Origin: Candidatus Thiovulum stygium
Lineage (GTDB): Bacteria; Campylobacterota; Campylobacteria; Campylobacterales; Thiovulaceae
Direction: 5' to 3'
NCBI GenBank assembly: GCA_021582295.1
Contig: CP091137.1
Location: 336,970-400,969, forward strand
DNA length: 64,000 bases
Shown here one piece after another: positions 35,761-45,232 of this stretch (positions are counted from its first letter, which is position 1; each line of letters opens with the position of its first letter). The position numbers and the translations under genes were made by a program. The notes beneath the pieces were generated by a model. That model was given only the letters and a program-made list of their open reading frames with translations. It had not been told where the DNA came from and ran no database searches.

Positions 35761-36783
35761 ATGAAGACTTTAATTAAAAAATATACAGATGCAAATTTAT
35801 GGAATAAAAAAATATTAATTACGGGTGGAGCTGGTTTTATAGGATCTAATTTAGCTCTCTATTTTCAAAAGAATCATCCAGAAGTTGAAATTATCGTTTT
35901 TGATATTTTTAGAAGCGATGATAAATTTAGCAATGGCAATTTAAAATCTCTTGGCGATTATCGAAATCTTTTAGATTTTCGTGGTGAAATTATTTCTGGA
36001 GATATTAATTCAAAAGAAGATTTAGAATTAATCCGAGAATTAAGGGCTGATTATATTTTTCACGAATCTGCAATTAGTGATACAACTGTTAAAGATCAAA
36101 AATTAATGATTGATACTAATGTTGTTGCTTTTAAAAATATCTTAGAAATTGCTCGAGAAAATAACTCTAGGGTTATTTATGCTTCAAGTGGTGCAACATA
36201 TGGCGATTCTAAAAGTCCTCAAACTGTTGGTATAGAAGAGCCAAAAAATATATATGGCTTTAGTAAATTAATGATGGATCAAATTGCTCTTAAATATATA
36301 AAAAAATATTATATGAATATAGTTGGTTTGAGATATTTTAATGTCTATGGCAAAAATGAATTTTTTAAAGGCAAAACCTCATCAATGGTTCTTCAGTTTG
36401 CTCTTCAAATTTTAAGTGGTTCTGCTCCAAAACTTTTTCAAGGTAGTGATAAAATTTTTCGCGATTTTATTTATATCGAAGATATATTACAAGCTAATAT
36501 TTTATCTATGTTTTCTAAAAGTGGAATTTATAATGTTGGAACAGGTAAAGCTAGAAGTTTTCAAGATATTGCTGATATTTTACAAAAAGAGTTAAAACGA
36601 GATTTAGGTAATATTTATATTAAAAATCCGTTTATAGAACAATATCAATTTTATACAGAAGCTAATATTTTAAATACACAAAATATTTTAGGCTATCAAC
36701 CTCAATATTCTCTTGAAACAGGAATTGCTGATTATGTGCCAGATATTTTAAAAATATTTAATAATTATGGCAATCAAATATAA
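35761..36783 (+). CDS. hldD: ADP-L-glycero-D-manno-heptose 6-epimerase
   Basis: 340 residues, short-chain dehydrogenase/epimerase fold. NAD(P)-binding TGGAGFIGSN near residue 21, catalytic Y-x3-K in YGFSK near residue 160, SSGATYGD before it, and the HldD-specific QFYTEANI near the end. Makes ADP-L-glycero-heptose for the lipopolysaccharide inner core. N-terminus carries about 15 residues before the first strand. Other heptose genes are not in the window, although lpxK lies 10 kb away. No strong ribosome site is visible. Confidence 0.87.
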   Translation: MKTLIKKYTDANLWNKKILITGGAGFIGSNLALYFQKNHPEVEIIVFDIFRSDDKFSNGNLKSLGDYRNLLDFRGEIISGDINSKEDLELIRELRADYIFHESAISDTTVKDQKLMIDTNVVAFKNILEIARENNSRVIYASSGATYGDSKSPQTVGIEEPKNIYGFSKLMMDQIALKYIKKYYMNIVGLRYFNVYGKNEFFKGKTSSMVLQFALQILSGSAPKLFQGSDKIFRDFIYIEDILQANILSMFSKSGIYNVGTGKARSFQDIADILQKELKRDLGNIYIKNPFIEQYQFYTEANILNTQNILGYQPQYSLETGIADYVPDILKIFNNYGNQI

Positions 36784-36829
36784 AATTTAAGTCTATATAA
36801 TTTTTTTGAAATTAAAATTTGAGTTTTGA

Positions 36830-36835
36830 TAAGAT
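36830..36835 (+). promoter_or_regulatory. Probable extended -10 promoter for metF
   Basis: TTTTGATAAGATT with an extended -10 (TGA-TAAGAT) 32 nt before the metF ATG; nearly the same as the box at 6726. Confidence 0.45.
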
Positions 36836-36867
36836 TCAAACCGAATAATCAAAAATAGAGAGTATTT

Positions 36868-37788
36868 ATGTTTGAAGAATTGATAAAAAAATTAAGGGGT
36901 GATAAATATATCACTCTCGAGACAACTCCAACCCTCTCCGCAACAATGAACAACCTCATCGAAAAAATCGATAAAAGTGCTGTTGTTGATCTTGTTGATG
37001 GTTTCACAACTACTGACAATCCTCTTGCTAAATTAAAATATGGTTCTATATTTGGAGCTATAAAATTGCAAGAAAAATATAATAAACCTGTTATAGCAAC
37101 ATTAAGTATGAGAGATAGAAATAAAATTGCTCTTCAGTCTGATCTTTTGGGTGCAAACGATTTTAATATTCGTGCAATTTTAACTCTTACTGGTGATAGT
37201 GCAAAAGCTTCTGATCAACCAAATAGCAAAGGTGTTTTTGAAGGTGATAGCACTATGCTTTTAGATATTATTAATTGTTTTAATTCTGGTATTAATTATG
37301 CTGGAAAACCTTTTAAAGATAATGAAAAACCAAAAGAGATTTATCCATTTTCTGTTGTTAATTCGTTTGCTAAAAATCCGCAAACTCTTATTAAAAAAAT
37401 GATAAAAAAAATAGAACATCATTCTGTTGGCATTATTTCTCAACCTGTTTATAGTCTTGAAAGTGCTGAATGGCTTTTAAATTTATTTCATGAAGCAAAA
37501 ACTCAATGTAAATGTCCCGATCCAAAAGTTCAACTTATTTTAGGTTTTTTTCCTATCACTAGATTTCGAACTGCTCAATTTTTAGCTTCTCATGTTCCAG
37601 GTATTCATGTTCCTCAGATTTGGCTTGATAATTTAAAAACTGCTAGTTTAAAAAATGAAGATGAAGAAGAACAAATTGGTTTTGAAATGAGTTTAAAACT
37701 TTTTAAAGATTTATATAAGTTACATCCTAAAATTCATATTATGACTGCAAATAGATTTGACTTAGCTAAAAAAATATTGGAGAGTTAA
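36868..37788 (+). CDS. Methylenetetrahydrofolate reductase family protein
   Basis: 306 residues, flavin TIM barrel. N-terminal LETTPTLSATMNNLIEKI matches the MTHFR opening (usually E-x-x-P-P), with LVDGFTTTDNPLAKLKYG, AILTLTGDSAKA (the L-T-G-D motif) and VGIISQPVY. Reduces methylene-THF to methyl-THF for methionine synthesis. It diverges from E. coli MetF, as do other Campylobacterota versions, and could serve a C1 pathway. Begins a five-gene run through the chemotaxis genes to moeA. Confidence 0.75.
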   Translation: MFEELIKKLRGDKYITLETTPTLSATMNNLIEKIDKSAVVDLVDGFTTTDNPLAKLKYGSIFGAIKLQEKYNKPVIATLSMRDRNKIALQSDLLGANDFNIRAILTLTGDSAKASDQPNSKGVFEGDSTMLLDIINCFNSGINYAGKPFKDNEKPKEIYPFSVVNSFAKNPQTLIKKMIKKIEHHSVGIISQPVYSLESAEWLLNLFHEAKTQCKCPDPKVQLILGFFPITRFRTAQFLASHVPGIHVPQIWLDNLKTASLKNEDEEEQIGFEMSLKLFKDLYKLHPKIHIMTANRFDLAKKILES

Positions 37789-37791
37789 AAT

Positions 37792-38874
37792 ATGAATGAA
37801 TTCAAAGAAGAGTTAGATGAAGACTTAGTTCCTATTGGTGCTTCACCTTTAGAAACATTATCTCAATCTATCGTTGGTAATTTATCTCTTCAAAAAGAGA
37901 GTATGAATTCACTTTTATATTCTATTCAAAAAGTTAAAAAAAGTTTAAAAGATGATTTTATTTATCGCGAACGAGATTTAAAAAATTTAAGTTATATCGC
38001 TCGTGATATAAAAGATAATTTTCAATTTACTTTAATGATAGCTGATGAGGTAAATATTATAGATGAATTAATACATCAAATAAATTTATTAGCTTTAAAT
38101 ATTACTATTGAATCTTCAAAATTTGGAGAAACTGGTGATATTTTTGGAGAGTTATCTAAAGATATTCGAGAAAATAGTGATAAAATAGGTTCGGTAATCG
38201 AGCGAATTTTTACAAAGGAGGTCAAAAATAAGAGTTTTCGCGAACATAATCGCTATATTCAAAATAGTGTTTTGCATCATATAAATGAACGAATTGAAAG
38301 TCTTGGAAGTTTTATTGGTGGTGGTGATGATTTACTTCGTGAAATTTCTAGCACTGAAGAACTTCTTGAAGATTTAATTCATTCTGTTGATGTAACTTTT
38401 CCACTCTCTTCAACTTTAATAGATCTAATAAAAAATTTAAAACAAAATGATAATTTTTTATCTTCTGACTCTGTTGAATCTGTCAATGATTTATCTTCTA
38501 TTAATAAAGATATTAAAAATATTAAAAATAATAATTTTATTAATATTAAACAAATAGAAATAATAACTGAAACTAAAGAGTTTAAACAACAAGAGCTATA
38601 TGATCCTAGTAATATTAATAAAATAGATCATAAAATTGATTTTGATGATGTAAATTCAGAACAGAATATTTATAATTTTGAAGAATTTACACAAAAAATT
38701 GAACCTAAAAAAATAGATACAAAAAAAGATGTTAGTTTTGAAAAAGTTGCCTTTGAAATTACTGAAATTACAGATAAACAATATATTAACATGTATAATA
38801 ATGTTCAATTAGACAATATAGCTTATAATAACCAAAATAAAGCTGGAGTTAAAAGATTAACAAGGAGATTTTAA
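37792..38874 (+). CDS. Soluble MCP-like protein with degenerate signalling hairpin
   Basis: 360 residues, no signal peptide or membrane segment. Residues 85-135 resemble the tip of a chemoreceptor hairpin: INLLALNITIESSKFGETGDIFGELSKDIRENSDKI, against the canonical [16 protein letters not shown]...[15 protein letters not shown] is kept, but the Ala-rich core and the E-A-A-R-A-G tip are changed, and the flanking methylation helices are short. The C-terminal 150 residues are Asn/Asp/Lys-rich and probably disordered. CheD follows by 4 bp and a full MCP after that. It may be a decoy or scaffold for CheW/CheA or CheD. Confidence 0.65.
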   Translation: MNEFKEELDEDLVPIGASPLETLSQSIVGNLSLQKESMNSLLYSIQKVKKSLKDDFIYRERDLKNLSYIARDIKDNFQFTLMIADEVNIIDELIHQINLLALNITIESSKFGETGDIFGELSKDIRENSDKIGSVIERIFTKEVKNKSFREHNRYIQNSVLHHINERIESLGSFIGGGDDLLREISSTEELLEDLIHSVDVTFPLSSTLIDLIKNLKQNDNFLSSDSVESVNDLSSINKDIKNIKNNNFINIKQIEIITETKEFKQQELYDPSNINKIDHKIDFDDVNSEQNIYNFEEFTQKIEPKKIDTKKDVSFEKVAFEITEITDKQYINMYNNVQLDNIAYNNQNKAGVKRLTRRF

Positions 38875-38877
38875 AAA

Positions 38878-39330
38878 ATGAATAAACATATGATGATTTC
38901 TGAAGGTATATTTTTTGCAGAAATTCCAACTGAAATAGTAACAGTTTTGGGTTCTTCAGTTGCTGTTACTATTTTTGATAGGCAAAAAAATCTTGGCGGA
39001 ATTGCTCATTTTCTTGAACCTGAATGGGGCGGAATTGGAATGAGAACTCATAGATATGGTGATGTTGGAACTGCTGATTTAGTTAATAAATTTATCGAAC
39101 AAGGTAGCAAAAGAGAGAGTTTAATTGCTAATATTATTGGCGGTGCAACTATTGGAACATATTTTAGTGGTGCTTTACCAATTGGTTTAAGAAATGTTCA
39201 ATCTGCTAAAAAAATTCTTGAGCAAGAACATATCGCTATTGATCAAATCGAAGTTGGTAAAGAAATTGGAAGATATTTATCTTTTAATAGTACCACTGGT
39301 GAAATCAAAATTAAACAACAAATTAAATAA
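38878..39330 (+). CDS. cheD: CheD-like protein with Cys-to-Ser change at active site
   Basis: 150 residues. CheD deamidates receptor glutamines and, in some bacteria, regulates CheC. Conserved landmarks: IVTVLGSSVAV (family LGSCVAV), IAHFLEP (catalytic His), YGDVGTADLV, ANIIGGATI and IGLRNVQSAKKIL. The catalytic Cys is Ser, encoded TCA, at least two base changes from a Cys codon, so not a simple read error. His and Thr of the triad remain. Either inactive as deamidase or binding only. Ribosome site AAGGAG at 38862; translationally close to the MCP-like gene. Confidence 0.85.
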   Translation: MNKHMMISEGIFFAEIPTEIVTVLGSSVAVTIFDRQKNLGGIAHFLEPEWGGIGMRTHRYGDVGTADLVNKFIEQGSKRESLIANIIGGATIGTYFSGALPIGLRNVQSAKKILEQEHIAIDQIEVGKEIGRYLSFNSTTGEIKIKQQIK

Positions 39331-39352
39331 ATTTATATAAAGGCAATTTATT

Positions 39353-42103
39353 ATGATGAAAAATTTAAAAATCAAATGGAAACTCTTTTTGATATTTGTT
39401 CTTCCAACAATGGGACTTTTGACTCTTTTAGTTTTTACAAGCTATGAGAAAAAAACAGTTGTAAATGAGATGATTAAATTAGAAGAAGGAGTTATTTTAG
39501 GCTCAAAAATTAGTTCAATGGTTCATGAATTTCAAAAAGAGAGAGGCTTAACTTCTGGTTTTTTAGGTAGTGGTGGAACTAAATTTAATGAACAACTTGT
39601 AGCTCAAAGAGGTGAAACTAATAAAAAAATAAGTGACTTTGAAAAAAATTTCAAACAATTAGATATGAAAACTTATCCAGAATCATTAAATCAAACTATG
39701 AAAAATGCTCTTTTGGAATTAAAAAAGCTTTCTACTTTTCGTCAAGATATTAGTGCTTTATCAATAACTAAAGATCAAGGCATTAATTATTATACAAGTA
39801 TGAATGGTTGGTTTATTGATACTATTGCAAGTATTTCTCAAATGGCAAATGATTCTGAAACTATAAAATTACTTACAACTTATACCAATTTTTTATATGC
39901 TAAAGAGAGATCGGGAATTGAAAGAGCAGTTGGAACAGCAATGTTTGCTAAAAATAGCTTTTCATTAACCGAAAAAGATCGTTTTATGAAATTAATTATA
40001 GAACAGGATAGTTTTTTAAAAAGTTTTGATATTCTTGCTGATCATAATATCAAGTTAAATCGCAGTATCATAATGAAAGAAGAAATTCTTAATGAAGTTC
40101 AACGAATGAGAGATTTAATTATCAGAAATGTTGATATTGGCGGTTTTGGTTTTTCTTATCGAGAATGGGATCGTTGGTCAGCTCTTTATATTGACAATAT
40201 TGGTAAAGTTGAAGAGACTGTTTTGTCAAAATTAAGTAGTGAAACTACAAATAACAGACTTTTAAAACTACTTGGTAATTTAAGCTCTAAAATACAAAAT
40301 GAAAGATATATGGCGGGTGATTATCTTGAAACAAAAGGTGATGAAATTTATAAAGGTATTTTTACCTCATCATTTGCTGAACTTGATAAATATATAAATG
40401 AGATAAATGAGATAAATGAGATAAATGGAGCTTCTCTTGATTCAAAAACATCAGAAGAATTAGGCAAATTATTAAATTTATTTAATGATCTCAAAAAATT
40501 AAGAGATGAGGTTGTATCTGTAACGACAGCAATCGAAACAAGTTTTAATCAATATTCTGATATAGCTCATCAAACTTTAAAAGTTATTTATTTTGTCTCT
40601 AATGATTCTATTAAAGAGAGACCATATGATATTCAAATTATTCAATCATATAAAGATATTGTAGAAATTAGAGAATTATTAGCTGAACAACAACGAATGA
40701 TTCAATCGGTATTGAAAAATGATCGAATGTCTCCAAAAATTTCTGTAACAGTTAGAGAAATTGAATATAGACTTAGAAAATTAGAATTAGAATTTAAAAA
40801 TAATTATGATAGTGATGTTTTAGCTATATATAAATCTAAAATTGAAGAATCTCAAGCATCAACAATGGTTGAAAAAGCAAAAAGTAAAATTTTTAATGCT
40901 ACAAATTTTGGTGGCATGGGAATTGAACCAGATTACTGGTTTAAAACTATTACAACTAAAATTAATCAAATGAAAGAACTAGATGACTATATATTAAAGC
41001 ATATTTTAGATCATGCTGAACAAGTTGCATTTACCGTTAAAGCGACTTTTGGTTTAGTTAATATGATATTTTTATCTATTTTAGGAGTATCTTTTTTCTT
41101 AACATATTTCATATTTAAAGAAATTATGGGTGCAGTTCGAGAATTTGAACATGCTTCAAAAGAGTTTGAAAATTTAAAAACTAGATTAGATGTAACAACA
41201 AATGATGAACTTGGTCTTGCACAAAAAAGTTTAAATAAATTTATAGCACTTGTTCATGACACAATTGCTGAAGCAAAAACTACAAGTTCTCATAATATCG
41301 ATGAAGGTAAAAGATTAAATGAAAGTGTTGATCATATGTCAAGAGCAATTTTAACAATCTCTGGAATTATGATTGAACTTTCGAATAAAATGGGACATAT
41401 TAAAACTAATGTTCTTATATCTTTAACAGAATCTGAAACAACTCAACAACGAATTAATCAGGCATATGGTGATTTAGTTGAATCTCAAAATGCAATAAAA
41501 GAACTTGTTGGCGAGATTCGAATCTCATCTGAAAAAGATATAAAATTAGCTGAACAACTTGTTAAAACTAGCGAAGAAGTTAATAATGTTAGATCTGTTA
41601 TCTTAAATATTGATGATATTGCTGATCAAACAAATTTATTAGCTTTAAATGCAGCAATTGAAGCAGCTAGAGCTGGAGAACAAGGTCGAGGTTTTGCAGT
41701 TGTTGCTGAAGAAGTTAAAAATTTAGCCGAACAAACTCAACAATTCTTAATCAGAATCAATACAACTATTAGTTCAGTTGTTGAAAGTGTTGAATATATA
41801 TCAAAAGAGATGAATCTAAAAAAAGATTTTATAACAAAATTAAAAGGTGTCTCAACTCGAGTTGAAAATTCAACACAACAAAGTATATCAATCATGAATG
41901 ATACTTTGAACTCTTCTACAAAAAATATGGAAGATAGCAGACAATCTGCAAAAACTATAACTGAATTAACAGATGGCATCTTAAAGATAAATTCACTTTC
42001 TCAACAAAATATCTTTGATATAGATGAGATTAAAATAGCTCTTTCACATGTAAAACGAATTAGTGAAGACTTAAATACTCAACTTAACAATTTTAAAACT
42101 TGA
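39353..42103 (+). CDS. Methyl-accepting chemotaxis protein with two NIT sensor domains
   Basis: 916 residues. TM1 at 10-27, a periplasmic region to about 565, TM2 near 567-590, a HAMP-like linker and the signalling domain. First NIT (nitrate/nitrite-sensing) domain: [20 protein letters not shown] near 55 and [19 protein letters not shown] near 185. A second copy repeats the plan: [19 protein letters not shown] near 315 and [18 protein letters not shown] near 540. The hairpin [28 protein letters not shown] is canonical. The ligand is unknown; NIT is usually linked to nitrate or nitrite. Located 22 nt after cheD. Confidence 0.85.
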   Translation: MMKNLKIKWKLFLIFVLPTMGLLTLLVFTSYEKKTVVNEMIKLEEGVILGSKISSMVHEFQKERGLTSGFLGSGGTKFNEQLVAQRGETNKKISDFEKNFKQLDMKTYPESLNQTMKNALLELKKLSTFRQDISALSITKDQGINYYTSMNGWFIDTIASISQMANDSETIKLLTTYTNFLYAKERSGIERAVGTAMFAKNSFSLTEKDRFMKLIIEQDSFLKSFDILADHNIKLNRSIIMKEEILNEVQRMRDLIIRNVDIGGFGFSYREWDRWSALYIDNIGKVEETVLSKLSSETTNNRLLKLLGNLSSKIQNERYMAGDYLETKGDEIYKGIFTSSFAELDKYINEINEINEINGASLDSKTSEELGKLLNLFNDLKKLRDEVVSVTTAIETSFNQYSDIAHQTLKVIYFVSNDSIKERPYDIQIIQSYKDIVEIRELLAEQQRMIQSVLKNDRMSPKISVTVREIEYRLRKLELEFKNNYDSDVLAIYKSKIEESQASTMVEKAKSKIFNATNFGGMGIEPDYWFKTITTKINQMKELDDYILKHILDHAEQVAFTVKATFGLVNMIFLSILGVSFFLTYFIFKEIMGAVREFEHASKEFENLKTRLDVTTNDELGLAQKSLNKFIALVHDTIAEAKTTSSHNIDEGKRLNESVDHMSRAILTISGIMIELSNKMGHIKTNVLISLTESETTQQRINQAYGDLVESQNAIKELVGEIRISSEKDIKLAEQLVKTSEEVNNVRSVILNIDDIADQTNLLALNAAIEAARAGEQGRGFAVVAEEVKNLAEQTQQFLIRINTTISSVVESVEYISKEMNLKKDFITKLKGVSTRVENSTQQSISIMNDTLNSSTKNMEDSRQSAKTITELTDGILKINSLSQQNIFDIDEIKIALSHVKRISEDLNTQLNNFKT
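40400..40426 (+). repeat. Three copies of a 9-bp repeat inside the MCP gene
   Basis: GAGATAAAT three times in a row, encoding N-E-I three times in the periplasmic domain. In phase, so copy change would not shift the frame. Confidence 0.8.
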
Positions 42104-42116
42104 TTTATATAGTTGA

Positions 42117-43352
42117 ATGACGAAAAGAACTTTTATATCTTTTGAGGAGTCAATTAATCAATTGCGACTCCTCGCAAATAATCAACAAATTAATAATTTA
42201 TCGAGTGAAAAAATTGCACTTTCAAATTCACTCGGTCGAATTACAAGTGAAAATTTAATTGCAAAAGAGAATTCGCCAATTTTTCCAACAGCTTCACTAG
42301 ATGGCTATGCAATTAGATTTATAGATCAAAAGTTAAATATTCTTAATATTTTTATTAATGATAATCCAGCAGGGAATCAAACTCGACAAGTTTTACCAGA
42401 ATCTTTTGCAATTAAAACTTTTACGGGTTCAATTATGCCAATTGGTTCTGATACTCTAATTCCAATTGAAAATGTAACTGTAATTGATGGAAAACTAAAA
42501 ATAGATAAACAGGTTTCTATTGGTAATGGAGTTAGACCAATTGGTGAATTATATAAAAATGGTGATGTTATTATTAAAAAAGGAACAAAAATTAGTTTTA
42601 CGGAAATTGGAGTTTTTGCATCGTTAAATATTTCATTTCCAAAAGTTACTCAAAAACCGAGAGTAGCAATTTTCTCAACTGGTAGCGAAATTCTTGATTT
42701 GGGCGAGGAGCGAGAAACTTTTTCACAAATTCGTAGTTCAAATAATCATGCTCTTGAAGCTCTAATTCGAGAAAGTGGAGCTGAACCAATTCAATATGGA
42801 ATTATTGCTGATGAGGTAGATAAACTAAAAATAGCTATTAATGAAACGATAAATAGTGGTGCTGACTTTATAGTTTCAACTGGAGGAGTTAGTGTCGGAG
42901 ATTACGATTTAATTGCTGAAACTTTACAAAAATTAAATTTTGAAACAATTTTTCATGGTGTAAAGATAAAACCGGGACAACATATATTAGTTGCAAAACG
43001 AAATAATCAGATTTTTATAGCTTTACCAGGATTTGCACTCTCTGCGATAATTACAGCTATTATATATATTTTGCCACTTATTAGAAATAAACTTGGTTTA
43101 AATTTTGAACCGAAGATTATTCAAGCTATTTTGCGAGAAAAATATTATAAAAAAAGTCGTGGAAAAACAGAATTTACACCTTGTAATTTAATATTTAATG
43201 GTGGAAAAATAGAATTAGACTTTAATGGCAAACGAGTTGGCACAAGTGCATTATTAACGAATATGCTCGATTCACCTCATCTACTTTTTTCTTCTGAAAA
43301 TGATGGTGATCGAGAAAAAAATGAGTTAATGCATATTTATATTTTAGATTGA
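42117..43352 (+). CDS. moeA: Molybdopterin molybdenumtransferase
   Basis: 411 residues. Inserts Mo into adenylated molybdopterin. Domains in order: N-terminal linker and domain II (LGRITSENLIAKENSP-FPTASLDGYAIR), TGSIMPIGSDTLIPIENV, the MPT-binding domain III (AIFSTGSEI, SSNNHALEALI, TGGVSVGDYDL) and the C-terminal beta-barrel. It would serve the molybdoenzyme at 21493. Starts 14 nt after the MCP and ends before a terminator. Confidence 0.93.
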   Translation: MTKRTFISFEESINQLRLLANNQQINNLSSEKIALSNSLGRITSENLIAKENSPIFPTASLDGYAIRFIDQKLNILNIFINDNPAGNQTRQVLPESFAIKTFTGSIMPIGSDTLIPIENVTVIDGKLKIDKQVSIGNGVRPIGELYKNGDVIIKKGTKISFTEIGVFASLNISFPKVTQKPRVAIFSTGSEILDLGEERETFSQIRSSNNHALEALIRESGAEPIQYGIIADEVDKLKIAINETINSGADFIVSTGGVSVGDYDLIAETLQKLNFETIFHGVKIKPGQHILVAKRNNQIFIALPGFALSAIITAIIYILPLIRNKLGLNFEPKIIQAILREKYYKKSRGKTEFTPCNLIFNGGKIELDFNGKRVGTSALLTNMLDSPHLLFSSENDGDREKNELMHIYILD

Positions 43353-43378
43353 TTTTCTAGCAAGAACCACATAAGCCG

Positions 43379-43427
43379 ACGAGATAAGATGTAAAATAAT
43401 TTTTCACTTTATCTCGTTCTTTTTTTC
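43379..43427 (+). terminator. Rho-independent terminator after moeA
   Basis: ACGAGATAA (43379-43387) pairs with TTATCTCGT (43409-43417), followed directly by TCTTTTTTT. It lies 26 nt after the moeA stop. Confidence 0.8.
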
Positions 43428-43572
43428 TATTTATTATGTTTTGGCACTTTAATTTTAAATGATATTAAATAGCGGTTTTATCGCGATATAAAAATGATAA
43501 TTTAAATTAAGTTTGAGCTTTTGATGAGTTTTATTTTATTGGAAGTTAAATTAAAGTTAATTTATTAAAAAT

Positions 43573-43604
43573 CCCTCTTGAGATAAGAGGGTTTGATTTT
43601 TTTT
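43573..43604 (-). terminator. Terminator of rplM-rpsI (bidirectional)
   Basis: CCCTCTT-GAGAT-AAGAGGG, a 7-bp stem with T-rich tracts on both sides (TTTGATTTTTTTT on plus, ATTTTT on minus), 22-30 nt beyond the rpsI stop. Confidence 0.8.
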
Positions 43605-43625
43605 GAAATAAAAATCGAGTGATTT

Positions 43626-44015
43626 TTATCGTTTTGAGAATTGAGGACTTCGTCGAGCTTTTCTTTTGCCATATTTTTTTCGCTCAACAACTCTTGAATC
43701 TCGAGTTAATAAACCAGCAGGTTTTAAAATTTGTCTAAAAGCACCATCATAAATATTTAAAGCTTTTGAAATTCCATGTCTAACTGCATCAGCTTGACCT
43801 GAAAAACCACCGCCAAATACATCAACAGTGATATCAACACTTCTAATTTGTTCTGTTAATACAAGTGGTTGAAGAACTCGTTTTTTCTTAGCTTCGAGAC
43901 CACCTAACCAAGCATCAAGAGACAAATCATTAATGACAACTTTGCCTGAACCTGGTTGTAGCCAGACTTTAGCTATTGCACTTTTTCTTTTTCCAGTTGC
44001 ATAAATTTTTCTCAT
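43626..44015 (-). CDS. rpsI: 30S ribosomal protein S9
   Basis: 129 residues. Signatures: [15 protein letters not shown] at the N-terminus, [19 protein letters not shown], and the basic tail [17 protein letters not shown] whose last residues reach the P-site tRNA. Cotranscribed with rplM, 14 nt apart, in the conserved L13-S9 pair. Confidence 0.98.
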   Translation of the reverse strand: MRKIYATGKRKSAIAKVWLQPGSGKVVINDLSLDAWLGGLEAKKKRVLQPLVLTEQIRSVDITVDVFGGGFSGQADAVRHGISKALNIYDGAFRQILKPAGLLTRDSRVVERKKYGKRKARRSPQFSKR

Positions 44016-44029
44016 GTGAAATTTTCTCC

Positions 44030-44461
44030 TTATTTACTACTATTAACTTGAGCAGAGTGTGGGTGTTCTCCACCTTGATACACTTTGAGTTTTTTCAACA
44101 TTTCTTTAGCTAGGTTTGTTTTTGGTAACATTCCTCGTGTTGCAACACGGAATAATTTTTCTGGATTTGCTTCAAACATTTTTCCTAGTGTTTCTGTTTT
44201 AACACTTCCGAAATAGCCTGAATGTCTATGATATTTTTTATTATCCATTTTATTATTGCCATTAAAAACAACTTTTTCTGCATTGATAACTATAACATAA
44301 TCACCACAATCAATATGTGGAGTATAATATGGTTTATGTTTTCCTCTTAAAAGAATTGCGATTTGGGTTACAATTCGACCAAATGTTTGACCATCTGCAT
44401 CGATTACTATCCAATCTCGTTTAACTTCTTTTTCTTTAATACTCTTTGTGAATTTTTCCAT
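44030..44461 (-). CDS. rplM: 50S ribosomal protein L13
   Basis: 143 residues. [47 protein letters not shown] and [26 protein letters not shown] identify L13. A short basic N-terminal extension ([16 protein letters not shown]) precedes the fold, as in other Campylobacterota. First gene of the L13-S9 operon; its promoter lies in the divergent gap before the esterase gene at 44646. Confidence 0.98.
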   Translation of the reverse strand: MEKFTKSIKEKEVKRDWIVIDADGQTFGRIVTQIAILLRGKHKPYYTPHIDCGDYVIVINAEKVVFNGNNKMDNKKYHRHSGYFGSVKTETLGKMFEANPEKLFRVATRGMLPKTNLAKEMLKKLKVYQGGEHPHSAQVNSSK

Positions 44462-44591
44462 CGATCAAAAAGTCCTCGTAAAATTTTTTAGTTATGAAAT
44501 TCTATCCACTTTAGCTTAAATATAGTTGAAATTCAGTTAAGTTTAAGATTTTAAAAATGAAAGCTTTAAATATGAAGTTTAAATAATTTGC

Positions 44592-44597
44592 TACAAT
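44592..44597 (+). promoter_or_regulatory. Probable -10 box for the esterase gene
   Basis: TACAAT, 49 nt before the TTG start; TTGGAG at 44631 is the ribosome site. The upstream region has phased A/T tracts typical of Campylobacterota promoters. Confidence 0.4.
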
Positions 44598-44645
44598 TTA
44601 TTAAAATTTAAAATATCTACAAAATTTTTAATTGGAGAAAATAAT

Positions 44646-45206
44646 TTGGTCTTATATATTCACGGTTTTGGCAGTAGTGGTTTAGCAAACAAGGCGACTA
44701 TATTAAAAAAATATTTTGGAGAAGAAAATGTTTTTGCCCCATCTCTATCTCATATTCCTAAATTGGCTATTGACACATTGGAACAATTTGTCAAAATTTG
44801 CAAAAAAAGAGATGATGTTTTTTTGATTGGAGCTTCATTGGGAGGTTATTATGCCTCTTATTTATCATCTAAATATAATTTAAAAGCTGTTTTAATTAAT
44901 CCAGCTATAAAACCGTATGAAGTTTTATCAAAGGCAGTGCCTCAAGGAATTAACTATTATGATAATAGTAATTTTGATTTTCGTCAAGAATATTTAGATG
45001 AATTGCAAGAATTTAAACACTTGCCAAATATTTCTAAGATTTTACTTTTGCTTCAAAAAGGTGATGAACTTTTAGATTATCGAGAAGCTTTAGAATTTTT
45101 AAATGGTTCAACTACACTTTTAGAAAGTGATGGAAATCATAATTATTTGGATTTTGAAGCTAAACTAGATTTTATAAAATATTTTTTGGAACTAAAAAAA
45201 TACTAA
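44646..45206 (+). CDS. YqiA/UPF0227-type alpha/beta-hydrolase
   Basis: 186 residues, TTG start with GGAG 8 nt before. Alpha/beta-hydrolase: LYIHGFGSSG (oxyanion region), nucleophile elbow GASLGGYYAS (Ser near 67), acid QKGDELLDY and base DGNHNYLDF near the C-terminus. Probably a small intracellular esterase; natural substrate unknown. First gene ahead of the Kef antiporter. Confidence 0.8.
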   Translation: MVLYIHGFGSSGLANKATILKKYFGEENVFAPSLSHIPKLAIDTLEQFVKICKKRDDVFLIGASLGGYYASYLSSKYNLKAVLINPAIKPYEVLSKAVPQGINYYDNSNFDFRQEYLDELQEFKHLPNISKILLLLQKGDELLDYREALEFLNGSTTLLESDGNHNYLDFEAKLDFIKYFLELKKY

Positions 45207-45232
45207 TTAAAAATAAATATAAAGGAGTTTAT

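Noticed and set aside
43353-43625. Possible small gene or riboswitch between moeA and rpsI.
   Set aside because: Apart from two terminator hairpins the gap is plain AT-rich sequence with no start plus ribosome site.
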